Source: Prorocentrum cordatum (lineage: Eukaryota > Sar > Dinophyceae > Prorocentrales > Prorocentraceae). From it: a stretch of 64,000 bases of DNA. Shown here in pieces: positions 11,930 to 21,911 of the stretch. The DNA is taken from the NCBI GenBank assembly GCA_963575745.1, contig CAUYUJ010022093.1, positions 526,831 through 590,830 on the forward strand. Direction: 5' to 3'. The position numbers and the translations under genes were made by a program. Each line of letters opens with the position of its first letter. Within the stretch, counting starts at the first letter, position 1. The notes beneath the pieces are model-generated. The model had not been told where the DNA came from, did no database searches, and saw only the letters and a list, made by a program, of their open reading frames with translations.

Positions 11930-12475
11930 TCGGGGAGACGTGAATCTCCTGTCCGGGGTACTCGGGTTGGCCTGACGGGGCCGTCAAAAAAAAAAGCGAG
12001 ACCCAGTCTGAGATGGGACATGAACTCCCGCTGCAAACATCCCACGAAAACTGGACCGTCAAAGTTCAGGATGGGCCCGCCAGAAGACGCCGGCGAGCAC
12101 GCCTTCTGGCGAACTCGAGCCTTCGGCCTTCCCCCCATAAGAGAAGGAAGCTGATGCGGGAGGGCAGTGTGGGAGAGCAGGAACTTGGAGGCCCCCCCCC
12201 TTCGAAGCTCAGAGGCGCGTCCTGCTCCCCCGCGGCGGGGGCGGAGTCGCAGCGCGCGGCGGCCGCGCCGCCGCGGCCGCCTGGGGCGCTGCGGGGGGCA
12301 AGCGCGCCGGAGGGGGGGCGGGGGGGGGGGGGCAGCCCAGGGGGGGGGGGGCCTGGCCTGGGCGAGAGGCCTCCGATAGCGAGTCCGCGCGTGTCTGGGC
12401 GGAGTGGGCTGCCGGGCCCCCCCGTCGGCGATCAGTGGGCGATCGGGGGTCGATGCATCCTCCGCCCTGAGCCCC
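11930..12475 (+). repeat. Dispersed repeat, copy 1
   Basis: Shares ordered blocks with 55689-56165 in the same orientation: a GGCCTGACGGG block, an A run then GCGAGACCCA, a TCCCACGAAAACT block, and near the end GTCGGCGATCA...GGCGATTGGGG-type sequence followed by CGATGCA. The middle is diverged. No coding content recognised. Confidence 0.7.
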
Positions 12476-13075
12476 CCCCCTGACGTTGCCCCTGAGGCGG
12501 GGGTCAGCACATCAAGGGGAGGTTGGCGAATCAGCTCACGCACGGCGAGGGCATTTGGATATAGAACCCTTAGATGGGGAACTCAGGGCCTGGAAGCCGG
12601 CGGAACACCGACTGAGGCTTGGCCATGGATGTCACCGCCGCCTTCATCAGATGAGGACCCCCCCAGGGTCTGAAGCCTCCTGGGCACAGTTCTGCTACGC
12701 AACCAGCGCCCCCGCCTTGCGGGGGGTGGGTGGGTGGAGGGGGAGGTGGGGGGTGGATAGAGAGGAGGGCGGGGTGAAGGGATGGGAGGGAGCGGGAGGG
12801 GTGAGGGAAAGGGTGGAGGGAAGGAGATTGGGGGGAAGGGAGACGAGGGTGAGGGTGACGAGGGCGGGAGGAGTGGACGGGCGCATTGACAGGGAGGAGG
12901 CGAAGGGGGGCGAACCAGCTCACGCAAGCGCGAGCCGACAGGTGTGATGGTCGCCCCGCTCCTGCCCTGCCATGGGGCCGCCGCTCTCGGCGCCTCGCCT
13001 CGGTGCGCGCTCCGACCAGGCCTTCGAGGCGAATCCAGGCGCGGCAGCCCTGCACAAGGGAGGACACGCGGCAGC
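12476..13075. other. No gene seen; G-rich stretch
   Basis: Contains a G-rich strand-asymmetric run (12715-12870, GGGTGGGTGGAGGGGGAGG type) that could form G-quadruplexes. No gene. Confidence 0.5.
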
Positions 13076-13077
13076 CT

Positions 13078-13205
13078 CCTCCTCCTCCTCCTCCTCCTCA
13101 CTCCTCCTCCTCACTCCTCCTCCTCCTCCGCCTCATCCTCCGCCTCATCCTCCTCCTCCTCCTCCTCCTCCTCCTCCTCCTCCTCCTCCTCCTCCTCCTC
13201 CTCCT
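13078..13205. repeat. (CTC)n tract
   Basis: CTC triplets ending in TCCTGGAGGGGGGCAGCAG. Another 480 bp of non-repetitive DNA without a supportable gene follow, up to the composite satellite. Confidence 0.85.
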
Positions 13206-13688
13206 GGAGGGGGGCAGCAGTATCGGTATCTCTGGGGGTCCCCAAGTAGTGCGGTGACAGACCGTGCGGCGACCTTGAAATCCCAAGACACCCCACCGAG
13301 CAGTCCGCCACACTGGCAGCATCGGAGAACGAAGGAGTCCCCAAACGTCGCGCCCACCCGGGATCCCCACTGACTCCCCAAACGGTGTGGTCGTACCACC
13401 GTCTTGGGCCTCCCGAATCTGTTCTTCCTCTCGGAAGAGGGCCAGTAGAGAGAACGGCGACTTCCGCCCAGCCCATATCAGCTCAAAATCGGTCCAGGAC
13501 CCCTCCCAGGGCCCATCCTGACTTGATTCCCGAGGCGGATCCAGCCGTGGAAACTTGCCGCCCTCCAGAAAGCAAAAAGGATGCACACGTGGCAGGGATG
13601 GCCGACGATGCCTCGACTGCCCCTCCCCTGGGACCGACGTCGCGAAAGCTTGCAGCATGGCGAACGAAGTACAGGGCAGTTTTTAAAT

Positions 13689-15461
13689 ACCTAACAGCGA
13701 AGACTGATAGGTTTCTAGTGGGGTCAAAAGGGAGCATCTTGACTCCCCAGGGGGGTCTGGGCGGATGCCGGGGGAATCCGAGGGATCCGGGGACTCCCCA
13801 GAACACTATCCCAAGCTACATTTTGACTGCCCGGAGCCAACAGAACACCATTCCCAGGCCACATTTTGAATGCCCGGAGCCAACTGTAGGCCACTTCGTG
13901 TTTTTCGTGTTCCCAGAACAGTTACACCATTCCCAGGCCACATTTTGAATGCCCGGAGCCAACTGTAGGCCACTTCGTGTTTTTCGTGTTCCCAGAACTC
14001 CATTCCCAGGCCACATTTTGAATGCCCGGGGCCAACTGTAGGCCACTTCGTGTTTTTCGTCTTCCCAGAACACCATTCCTGTACAATATTTTGATTGCCC
14101 GGAGCCAACTTTGGGGCACTTCGTGATCTTCGTGTTCCCAGAACCTGAGGCCGAGGCAGGCTGAGGCCGAGGCAGGCTGAGGCTGAGGCTGAGGCACACC
14201 GAGGCAGGCTGAGGCTGAGGCTGAGGCAGGCTGAGGCTGAGGCAGACTGAGGCTGAGGCTGACGCAGGCTGAGGCCGAGGCAGGCTGAGGCTGAGGCTGA
14301 GGCAGGCTGAGGCTGAGGCAGGCTGAGGCTGACGCTGGGGCAGGCTGAGGCTGAGGCTGAGGCTGATGCGGGCTGAGGCTGAGAGGCTGACGCTGAGGCT
14401 GAGGCAGTCTGAGGCTGAGGCTGAGGCAGGCTGAGGCTAAGGCTGAGGCAAGCCGAGGCAGGCTGAGGCTGAGGCTGAGGCTGAGGCAGGCTGAGGCTGA
14501 GGCTGAGGCTGAGGCTGAGGCTGAGGCAGCTGCGGCTGAGGCAGGCTGGGCTGAGGTTGATGCAGGCTGAGGCTGAGGCAGGCTGAGGCTGAGGCTGAGG
14601 CAGGCTGAGGCTGAGGCAGGCCGAGGCAGACTGAGGCCTGAGGCCAGCAAGCCGAGGCAGGCTGAGGCTGATGCTGAGGCTGATGCTGAGGCAGGCTGAG
14701 GCTGAGGCAGGCTGAGGCTGAGGCAGGCTGAGGCTGAGGCTGAGGCTGAGGCCGAGGCAGGCCGAAGCTGAGACAAGGTGAGGCTGAATGGGGGGGGGGA
14801 AGGGGGGGGGAGGAGGGGAGGCTGAGGCAGGCTGAGGCCGAGGCAGGCTGAGGCCGAGGCAGGCTGAGGCTGAGGCTGAGGCAAGCCGAGGCAGGCTGAG
14901 GCTGAGGCTGAGGCTGAGGCTGAGGCAGGCTGAGGCAGGCTGAGGCTGAGGCTGACGCAGGCTGAGGCCGAGGCAGGCTGAGGCTGAGGCTGAGGCAGGC
15001 TGAGGCTGAGGCCGAGGCAGGCTGAGGCTGAGGCTGAGGCAAGCCGAGGCAGGCTGAGGCTGAGGCTGAAACTGAGGCAGGCTGAGGCATCCGTAGGAAT
15101 CCATAGGAATCCTTAGGCATCCATAGAAATCCTCAGGAATCCGTAGGCATCCTTAGGAATCTGTAGGCAGAGTTAAACATCCTCAGGAATCCTTAAACAT
15201 CCTTAGGGTTCCTCAGGAATCCTTAGGAGTCCCTAGGAATCAGGATCCCTAAGGATTCCAAAGGTTTCCCTCAGGATTCCTATGAATTCCTAAGGATGCC
15301 TTAGGAATCCATAGGAATCCTTAGGACTCCATTGGATCCCAAGGCCTTTGCCACTGCGACTGTCATTGCGAATGCGACTGCAACATAATTCTACAACTGG
15401 ATTATCACCTGCATCTTAGGGGGAATGCTTCCAGATATGCGTATACACATCGCTGTTAGGT
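13689..15461 (+). mobile_element. Composite satellite unit 1 (12-bp TIR-bounded)
   Basis: Bounded by ACCTAACAGCGA (13689-13700) and its exact reverse complement TCGCTGTTAGGT (15450-15461). Order inside: a conserved left block (to about 13800), four to five ~73-bp repeats carrying TTTTGAATGCCCGGAGCCAA (13806-14137), about 950 bp of GAGGCT hexamer satellite (14137-15085), a ~12-bp TAGGAATCC repeat (15087-15340), and a conserved right block (15350-15461). The hexamer has no stop on either strand, so long frames of Ala-Ser, Pro-Gln or Leu-Ser are artefacts. No transposase and no clear target duplication are seen, so mobility is inference from the inverted termini and the ordered repetition. Confidence 0.65.
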
Positions 15462-15488
15462 TGCTTTGCCGAGATAATACATGTGCTC

Positions 15489-15497
<9 letters not shown>

Positions 15498-15530
<33 letters not shown>

Positions 15531-15531
15531 A

Positions 15532-15568
<37 letters not shown>
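15498..15568. repeat. (TA)n microsatellite
   Basis: Two TA runs split by a short ACACATAATTAA spacer, between composite units 1 and 2. Confidence 0.9.
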
Positions 15569-15569
<1 letters not shown>

Positions 15570-15578
15570 GGGATTTTT

Positions 15579-17151
15579 ACCTAAAAGCGAAGACTGATAG
15601 GTTTCTAGTGGTCTCAAAAGAGAGCATCATGACTCCCCAGGGGGGTCTGGGCAGATGCAGGACGGGATCCGGGGACTCCTTTTTTAGCCAACAGTAACGC
15701 ACTTCGTGGTCTTCGAGTTCCCAGAACTCCATTCCTGGGCATGATTTTGAACGCCCAGAGCCAACCAAGGCCACTTCGTGTTCTTCGAGTTCCCAGAACT
15801 CCATTCCTGGGCACGATTCTGAATGCCCGGAGCCGACTGTAGGCCACTTCGTGGTCTTCGAGTTCCCAGAACTCCACTCCTGGGTATGATTTTGAATGCC
15901 CGGAGCCACTGTAGGCCACTTCGTGGTCTTCGAGTTCCCAGAACTCCATTCCTCGGGACCTCCATTGCCACATTTTGAATGCCCAGGCTGAGGCCAGGCT
16001 GAGGCTGCTAGGCCACAGCCTCGGCCTCAGCCTTGAGGCTGAGGCTGAAGGCAGGCTGAGGCTGAGGCTGAGGCTGGCTGAGGCTGAGGCTGATGCAGGC
16101 TGAGGCTGGGGCAGCCTGAGGCTGGGGCTGAGGCTGAAGGCAGACTGAGGCTGAGGCTGAAGCAGGCTGAGGAGGCTGAGGCTGAGGCAGGCTGAGGCTG
16201 AGGCTGAGGCAGGCTGAGGCTGAGGCAGGCTGAGGCTGAGGCTGAGGCTCATGCAGGCTGAGGCTGAGGCAGGCTGAGGCTGCGGCCGAGGCTGAAGGCA
16301 GACTGAGGCTGAGGCTGAAGCAGGCTGAGGCTGAGGCTGAGGCTGAGGCTGAAGGCTGAGGCTGAGGCAGGCTGAGGCTGAGGCCGAGGCTGAAGGCTGA
16401 GGCTGAGGCAGCCTGAGGCTGAGGCTGAGGCAGGCTGAGGCTGAGGCTGAGGCTGGCTGCAGGCTGAGGCTGAGGCTGCAGGCTGAGGCTGAGGCCGAGG
16501 CTGAGGCTGACTGCAGGCTGAGGCTGCTGAGGCAGGCTGAGGCTGCTGAGGCTGAGGCAGGCTGAGGCTGAGGCTGAGGCTGCAGGCTGAGGCTGAGGCT
16601 GAGGCTGAGGCCGAGGCTGAAGGCAGAGGCTGAGGCTGAGGCAGGCTGAGGCTGAGGCTGAGGCAGGCTGAGGCTGAGGCTGAGGCAGGCTGATGCTGAG
16701 GCAGGCTGAGGCTGAGGCTGAGGCTGCAGGCTGAGGCTGAGGCAGGCTGAGGCTGAGGCCGAGGCTGCAGGCAGACTGAGGCTGAGGCTGAAGCAGGCTG
16801 AGGCTGAGGCTGAGGCAGGCTGAGGCTGAGGCTGAGCAGGCTGATGCTGAGGCAGGCTGAGGCTGAGGCTGAGGCTGATGCAGGCTGAGGCTGAGGCAGG
16901 CTGAGGCTGAGGCCGAGGCTGAAGGCAGACTGAGGCTGAGGCTGAAGCAGGCTGAGGCTGAGGCTGAGGCAGGCTGAGGCTGAGGCTGAGGCAGGCTGAG
17001 GCTGAGGCTGTGACTGCGACTGCCGTTGCCACTGCGACTGTCATCGCGACTGCGACTACGACTGCGAGAACAGCAGAATTGTACAACTTGATTCTCATCT
17101 GAATCTTAAGGGGAATGCATCCAGATATGCTCCTACACATCGCTGTTAGGT
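15579..17151 (+). mobile_element. Composite satellite unit 2
   Basis: Same plan as unit 1. The left end ACCTAAAAGCGA has one mismatch; the right end TCGCTGTTAGGT (17140-17151) is exact. The ~73-bp repeats span 15690-15985 and the GAGGCT satellite 15983-17010. The 12-bp TAGGAATCC block is missing, so the satellite joins the right block directly. Confidence 0.65.
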
Positions 17152-17220
17152 TGCTTTGCCGGGATAATTAATACATGATCAATTTATGAATAACTTTATG
17201 CATGAACTCATCGTTATTTT

Positions 17221-19211
17221 ACCTAATAGCGAAAACTGATAGGTTTCTACTGGGCTCAAAATGCATCTTGACTCCCCAGGGGGTCTGGGCGGATGCCGGG
17301 GAGAATCCGGGGACTCCCCGGGACTCCCCAGGAGGGTCTGGGCGGTCTGGGCGGGTGCCGGGGAGGATCCGGGGACTCCCCAGAACACCATCCCCAGGCC
17401 CATTTTGAATGCCCGGAGCCAACTGTAGGCCACTTCGTGTTCTTCGTGTTCCCGGAGCACCATTCCCAGGCCCCATTTTGAATGCCCGGAGCCAACGTTT
17501 GTAGGCCACTTCGTGTTCTTCGTGTTCCCAGAGCACCATTCCCAGGCCCCATTTTTAATGCCCGGAACCAACGGTAGGCCACTTCGTGTTCTTCGTGTTC
17601 CCAGAGCACCATTCCCAGGCCACATTTTGAATGCCCCGAGCCAACTGTAGGCCGCTTCGTGTTCTTCGTGTTCCCAGAACACCATTCCTGTACCATATTT
17701 TGATTGCCCGGAGCCAGCTGTGGGCCACTTCGTGATCTTTGTGTTCCCAGAACTCAATTCCTGGATCATATTTTGAATGCCCGCGCTGAGGCGGGCTGAG
17801 GCCGAGGCAGGCTGAGGCCGAGGCAGGCTGAGGCTGAGGCTGAGGCACGCCGAGGCAGGCTGAGGCTGAGGCTGAGGCAGGCTGAGGCTGAGGCAGGCTG
17901 AGGCTGAGGCTGACGCAGGCTGAGGCCGAGGCAGGCTGAGGCTGAGGCTGAGGCAGGCTGAGGCTGAGGCAGGCTGAGACTGAGGATGAGGCAGGCTGAG
18001 GCTGAGGCTGAAGCTGATGCAGGCTGAGGCTGAGAGGCTGACGCTGAGGCTGAGGCAAGCTGAGGCTGAGGCTGAGGCCGAGGAAGGCTGAGGCTGAGGC
18101 TGAGGCAAGCCGAGGCAGGCGGAGGCTGAGGCTGAAACTGAGGCAGTCTGAGGCTGAGGCTGAGGCTGAGGCTGAGGCAAGCTGCGGCTGAGGCAGGCTG
18201 AGGCTGAGGCTGATGCAGGCTTAGGCTGAGGCAGGCTGAGGCAGGCTGAGGCTGAGGCTGAGGCCGAGGCAGGCTGAGGCTGAGGCCGAGGCAAGCCATT
18301 TCAGGCTGAGGCTGAGGCTGAGGCTGAGGCTGATGCTGAGGCTGGCTGAGGCTGAGACAGGCTGAGGCTGAGGCTGAGGCAGGCTGAGGCTGAGGCAGGC
18401 TGAGGCTGAGGCAGGCTGAGGCTGAGGCAGGCTGAGGCTGAGGCCGAGGCAGGCCACGCCGAGACAGGCTGAGGCTGAGACTGAGGCTAAGGCTGAGGAT
18501 GAGGCCGAGGCAGGCCGAAGCTGAGACAAGGTGAGGCTGAATGGAGGGGGGAAGGGTGGGGGAGGAGAGGAGGCTGAGGCAGGCTGAGGCCGAGGAAGGC
18601 TGAGGCTGAGGCAGGCTGAGGCTGAGGCTGAGGATGAGGCTGAGGCTGAGGCAGGCTGAGGCTGAGGCAGGCTGAGGCAGTCTGAGGCTGAGGCAGGCTG
18701 AGGCTGAGGCTGACGCGGGCTGAGGCCGAGGCAGGCTGAGGCTGAGGCTGAGGCAGGCTGAGGCTGAGGCCGAGGCAGGCTGAGGCTGAGGCTGAGGGAA
18801 GCCGAGGCAGGCTGATGCTGAGGCTGAAACTGAGGCAGGCTGAGGCATCCGTAGGAATCCATAGGAATCCTTAGGAATCCCTAGGAATCCTCAGGAATCC
18901 GTAGGCATCCTTAGGAATCCTTAGGATTCCCTAGGAATCCTTAGGAATCCCCAGGAATCCCTAGGAGTCAGGATTCCTAAGGATTCCGAAGGTTTCCCTC
19001 AGGATTCCTATGGATTCCAAAGGATGCCTAAGGATGCCTTAGGAATCCATAGGAATCCTTAGGAGTCCATTGGATCCTAATGCCGTTGCCACTGCGACTG
19101 TCATTGCGAATGCGACTGCGACTGCGAGAACAGCAGAATTCTACAACTGGATTCTCACCTGAATCTTAAGGGGAATGTTTCCAGATATGCTAATACACAT
19201 CGCTGTTAGGT
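17221..19211 (+). mobile_element. Composite satellite unit 3
   Basis: Left end ACCTAATAGCGA (one mismatch), right end TCGCTGTTAGGT (19200-19211). Contains ~73-bp repeats (17390-17780), GAGGCT satellite (17787-18843), the TAGGAATCC block (18844-19075) and the right block. In plan it is closest to unit 1. Confidence 0.65.
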
Positions 19212-19225
19212 TCCTTTGATTCCGG

Positions 19226-19290
19226 CATGTTCAATACATGATCCGCACGCGGAGCATGTATTAAAAACGGCACTGCACGATCTGGGCCGT
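19226..19290 (+). repeat. Short dispersed repeat, copy 1
   Basis: About 60 bp, including ACATGATCCGCACGCGGAGC, shared with 57693-57752 in the same orientation. The core is an imperfect palindrome. Confidence 0.7.
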
Positions 19291-19390
19291 ATGCCCTTCC
19301 TTCCTAAGGCACTTCTCGAGCTGGATCGCTCTGCGCAGGCCCCGAGGCCCGAACCTGGGCGGAAACGCCCGGTGCAAAACAGTCGCGATG

Positions 19391-19672
19391 CCGGGATACC
19401 CTCCTCCTCCTCCTCCTTCTTCTTCTGCTTCTTCTTCTTCTTCCTCCTCCTCCTCCTCCTCCTCCTCCTCCTCCGTCCTCCGTCCTCCGTTCTCCGTCCT
19501 CCGTCCTCCGTCCTCCTGCTCCTCCTCCTGCTCCTCCTCCTGCTCCTCCTTCTCCTCCCTCCTCCCTCCGCCCTCCGCCCTCCCTCCGCCCTCCGCCCTC
19601 CTCCCTCCTCCCTCCTCCCTCCTCCCTCCTCCCTCCTCCCTCCCTCCTCCCTCCTCCCTCCTCCCTCCTCCG
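19391..19672. repeat. CTC/CTCCGTC/CTCCCTC pyrimidine tract
   Basis: About 280 bp of pure pyrimidine-rich repeats (TCC, then CCTCCGTCC, then CCTCCCT), running straight into the spliced-leader relict at 19673. Confidence 0.9.
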
Positions 19673-19691
19673 TCCGTAGCCTTGGCTCAAG
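19673..19691 (+). other. Dinoflagellate spliced-leader relict (candidate)
   Basis: Reads TCCGTAGCCTTGGCTCAAG. The known dinoflagellate spliced leader is DCCGTAGCCATTTTGGCTCAAG, so the match runs end to end with one 3-base deletion (ATT). A second degenerate match to the leader 3-prime half lies 26 bases downstream (19717-19733, CCATCTTTAGGCTCAAA). Such relicts are known to mark re-integration of trans-spliced mRNA. No clear retrogene follows: the first ATG frame downstream is short. Confidence 0.55.
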
Positions 19692-20498
19692 CACAAGGGG
19701 CCCAAGGCGCGTAGATCCATCTTTAGGCTCAAACGCGTCATGGGCCCTGCCCCGCCGCCTCAGCGCGGCGTGCTTGTGGCTATTCGCACCTCTAGAGATT
19801 TTCTTGCGGCGCGGATCGGCTAAGGGCGGGGCGAATGTTGTGTCAAAGTCAGGTTCAATCCTCCTGCTGCATTGTATGGCATTCGTGGATGTCCGTGAGA
19901 TTTATCTTCCCCGGTTCGCGCGGCTTCACTATGCATATGGTGGTCATTATTGTATTGTTTAGTTGTCATGGTGCCTTCTGTTCTCCTTTCCGCTTTCCCA
20001 TCACGGTGTGTGTGTGTGTGTGTGTGTGTGTCGCGGAGTTCGTCTACTCCTCGTTCGGCATCCCTCGGGTGTTTTGGCTGAGCCTGGCCAGCGCACGGCA
20101 GACGTATTACGTTTTGTTGCAGTTTCAGTTTCTGTATTGGCCGAGCCTGGCCCGCGCAAGGCAGACGTATTGGGGGTGTCTGGAGTTGTGTGCAATAATG
20201 GTGAAGAGTATTCCGAGGGACCTGAGCATTTTTATTTCGTTGGAGTGTTGTGCAGTAGAGGTGAATGGGCATTTGAGGAGCTGGTGCATCTTCCTTGATC
20301 TTCGTGTTCGTCGGCATCGCGGTGGTGGCATTGGGGGCGCGGTGGTTCCAGGGCAGTGTTTTTTCTTGCTCATTTCAACCGGCCGTGTACGGGTTGAAGT
20401 GCGTCTCCTTCCTGTTCGTCACCTACTTCGACAAGCTCAGGGGGGGGCGTGTGCTGTTGAATCTTCGCTTCGCGACTGTTCTCACTCACACTCACTCA
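19692..20498. other. No firm gene; TG microsatellite and a weak exon candidate
   Basis: Includes (TG)n at 20006-20032. A plus frame from about 20283 to 20450 reads FVFVGIAVVALGARWFQGSV, which resembles the S5 to pore-loop segment of voltage-gated cation channels, but no other channel part is seen. Treat as unproven. Confidence 0.3.
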
Positions 20499-20783
20499 CC
20501 CTCCTCCCTCCTCCCTCCTCCCTCCTACCTCCCCCCTCCCCCCTCCTCCCTCCTCCCTCCTCCCTCCTCCTCCTCCCTCCTCCTCCTCCTCCTCCTCCCC
20601 TCCTCCTCCTCCTCCTCCTCCTCCTACCCCTCCTCCTCCTCCTCCTCCTCCTCCTCCCTCCTCCTCCTCCTCCTCCTCCTCCTCCTCCTCCTCCTCCTCC
20701 TCCTCCTCCTCCTCCTCCTACCTCCTCCTCCTCCTCCTCCTCCTCCTCCTCCTCCTCCTCCTCCTCCTCCTCCTCCCTCCAAG
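20499..20783 (+). repeat. (CTC)n tract, probable intron 3-prime end
   Basis: About 280 bp of CTC/CTCC ending CCCTCCAAG. It directly precedes an open exon, so it may serve as the polypyrimidine tract of an intron whose AG is at 20782-20783. Confidence 0.6.
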
Positions 20784-21000
20784 AAAGACGTACCCGACAC
20801 GTCTCGCAGCTGCCCTGGCGAGGTCTATTGCTGACACAGTGCGGAACATTGCTGATGACAGTTTTCCTATAATGTGTGGCCCAGAGGAGATAACTCAAGG
20901 TCTCAGAGAATTGTACGCTTTTCTTGACCCAGACATGGAGTTTGTCCGAGCACCCGACTATGCAGGGAGGAACTGCAAGAAGAAGAGAGGTGATCCTGAG
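20784..21000 (+). CDS. Exon of unknown gene (gene X, exon 1)
   Basis: An open stretch with ordinary amino-acid composition between two CTC tracts. It reads from PTRLAALARSIADTV through IADDSFPIMCGPEEI and LRELYAFLDPDMEF to KKKRGDPE. Acceptor AG at 20782-20783 after a long pyrimidine tract; donor GAG/GTGAGC at 21000/21001. I do not recognise the protein. The start codon and upstream exons are not identified. Confidence 0.4.
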
Positions 21001-21266
21001 GTGAGCAGATGGAAAGGCTTGCAGTCCACACCTCATCCTGTTTTGCCGCCGCCCTCGCCTCGCCCTTCCACCTCCCCCCGCCACCGCCTCCCGCCCGAAG
21101 CGGAAGGGCAGGCCCCAGGGTTGGCCGCGCAAGTGTGGGAGTCCACGTTGCAGGAGGCCGGCCCCCTAGTGTTCCTCCCTTTTTTCCCCACCCTCCTCCT
21201 CCTCCTCCTCCTCCTCCTCCTCCTCCTCCTCCTCCTCCTCCTCCTCCTCCTCCTCCACCTGTAGAG
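21001..21266 (+). other. GT-AG intron of gene X with (CTC)n tract
   Basis: Starts GTGAGC and ends CCTGTAGAG. The CTC tract (21186-21256) lies just before the acceptor. Joining the flanks keeps the frame: GDPE then LSEEQRERIAANR. Confidence 0.45.
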
Positions 21267-21395
21267 TTGTCGGAGGAGCAGAGAGAGCGTATTGCTGCCA
21301 ACAGGGCCGCGGCCAGGGAGCGCAGATTACAGCGTATCGCTCCCTGGCGCGGCACCCTGCAATTCAATTCGGGGAAGGCGGGAAAACCTGCAAGG
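21267..21395 (+). CDS. Exon with RPA32-binding-like helix (gene X, exon 2)
   Basis: Begins LSEEQRERIAANRAAARERR. This resembles the short helix by which SMARCAL1, XPA and UNG2 bind the RPA32 subunit (in SMARCAL1: LTEEQ...IEENRQKAL). The 3-prime end is uncertain: the frame stays open to the next CTC tract at 21459, which itself ends in TAG/GTTGCC at 21665. If the helix call is right the product would act in DNA repair or fork restart, but a charged helix of this kind can arise by chance and no helicase or other domain is in the window. Confidence 0.35.
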
Positions 21396-21458
21396 GTCTC
21401 ACCCGGAGAACAAACCGACCCGGCAGTTGCCTCATTTCACCCGGAGAAAAACTGTTTC

Positions 21459-21626
21459 CCCTCCTCCTCCTCCTCCTCCTCCTCCTCCTCCTCCTCCTCC
21501 TCCCCCCCTCCTCCTCTCTCCTCCTCCTCCTCCCCCCCTCCTCTCCTCTCTCCTCCTCCTCCTCCTCCTCCTCCTCCTCCTCCTCCTCCTCCTCTCTTCT
21601 CCCCCTCCTCCTCCTCCTCCTCCTCC

Positions 21627-21658
<32 letters not shown>

Positions 21659-21665
21659 CTCCTAG
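21459..21665 (+). repeat. (CTC)n tract before the LINE
   Basis: About 200 bp of CTC/CTCC ending in CCTCCTAG. Probably an intron end of gene X; the LINE begins just downstream. Confidence 0.7.
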
Positions 21666-21911
21666 GTTGCCATTTGGGCTCCGTGCCCCCCCCGCTGGGG
21701 CGGAGGGAGGCGCCTTTCCATCTGGCCCCAGCCAGTGGCCCGACTCTCGGGCACTCGCGCCATTCCCGAGCGCGCCAGGTCGCGCTCGCCTGCCTGGCAT
21801 CGGCGAGCTCGGCGGCTTCGCTCGCGCGCCAGGCTCACGCTGCGCTGCGCCGTTGCGCGGCGGCTGCTGTCAGGCCATCACGGAGAACGCCTGTGCGGCG
21901 ACAGCGGAGCC

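Noticed and set aside
13922-18862. Minus-strand frames of 320-508 codons rich in Pro-Gln, Ala-Ser and Leu-Ser
   Set aside because: They are the GAGGCT hexamer read in different phases; the unit contains no stop on either strand, and all phases are open.
20283-20460. Exon of a voltage-gated cation channel
   Set aside because: ALGARWFQGSVFSC resembles an S5 to pore segment, but there is no selectivity filter, voltage sensor or neighbouring channel exon; kept only as a note.
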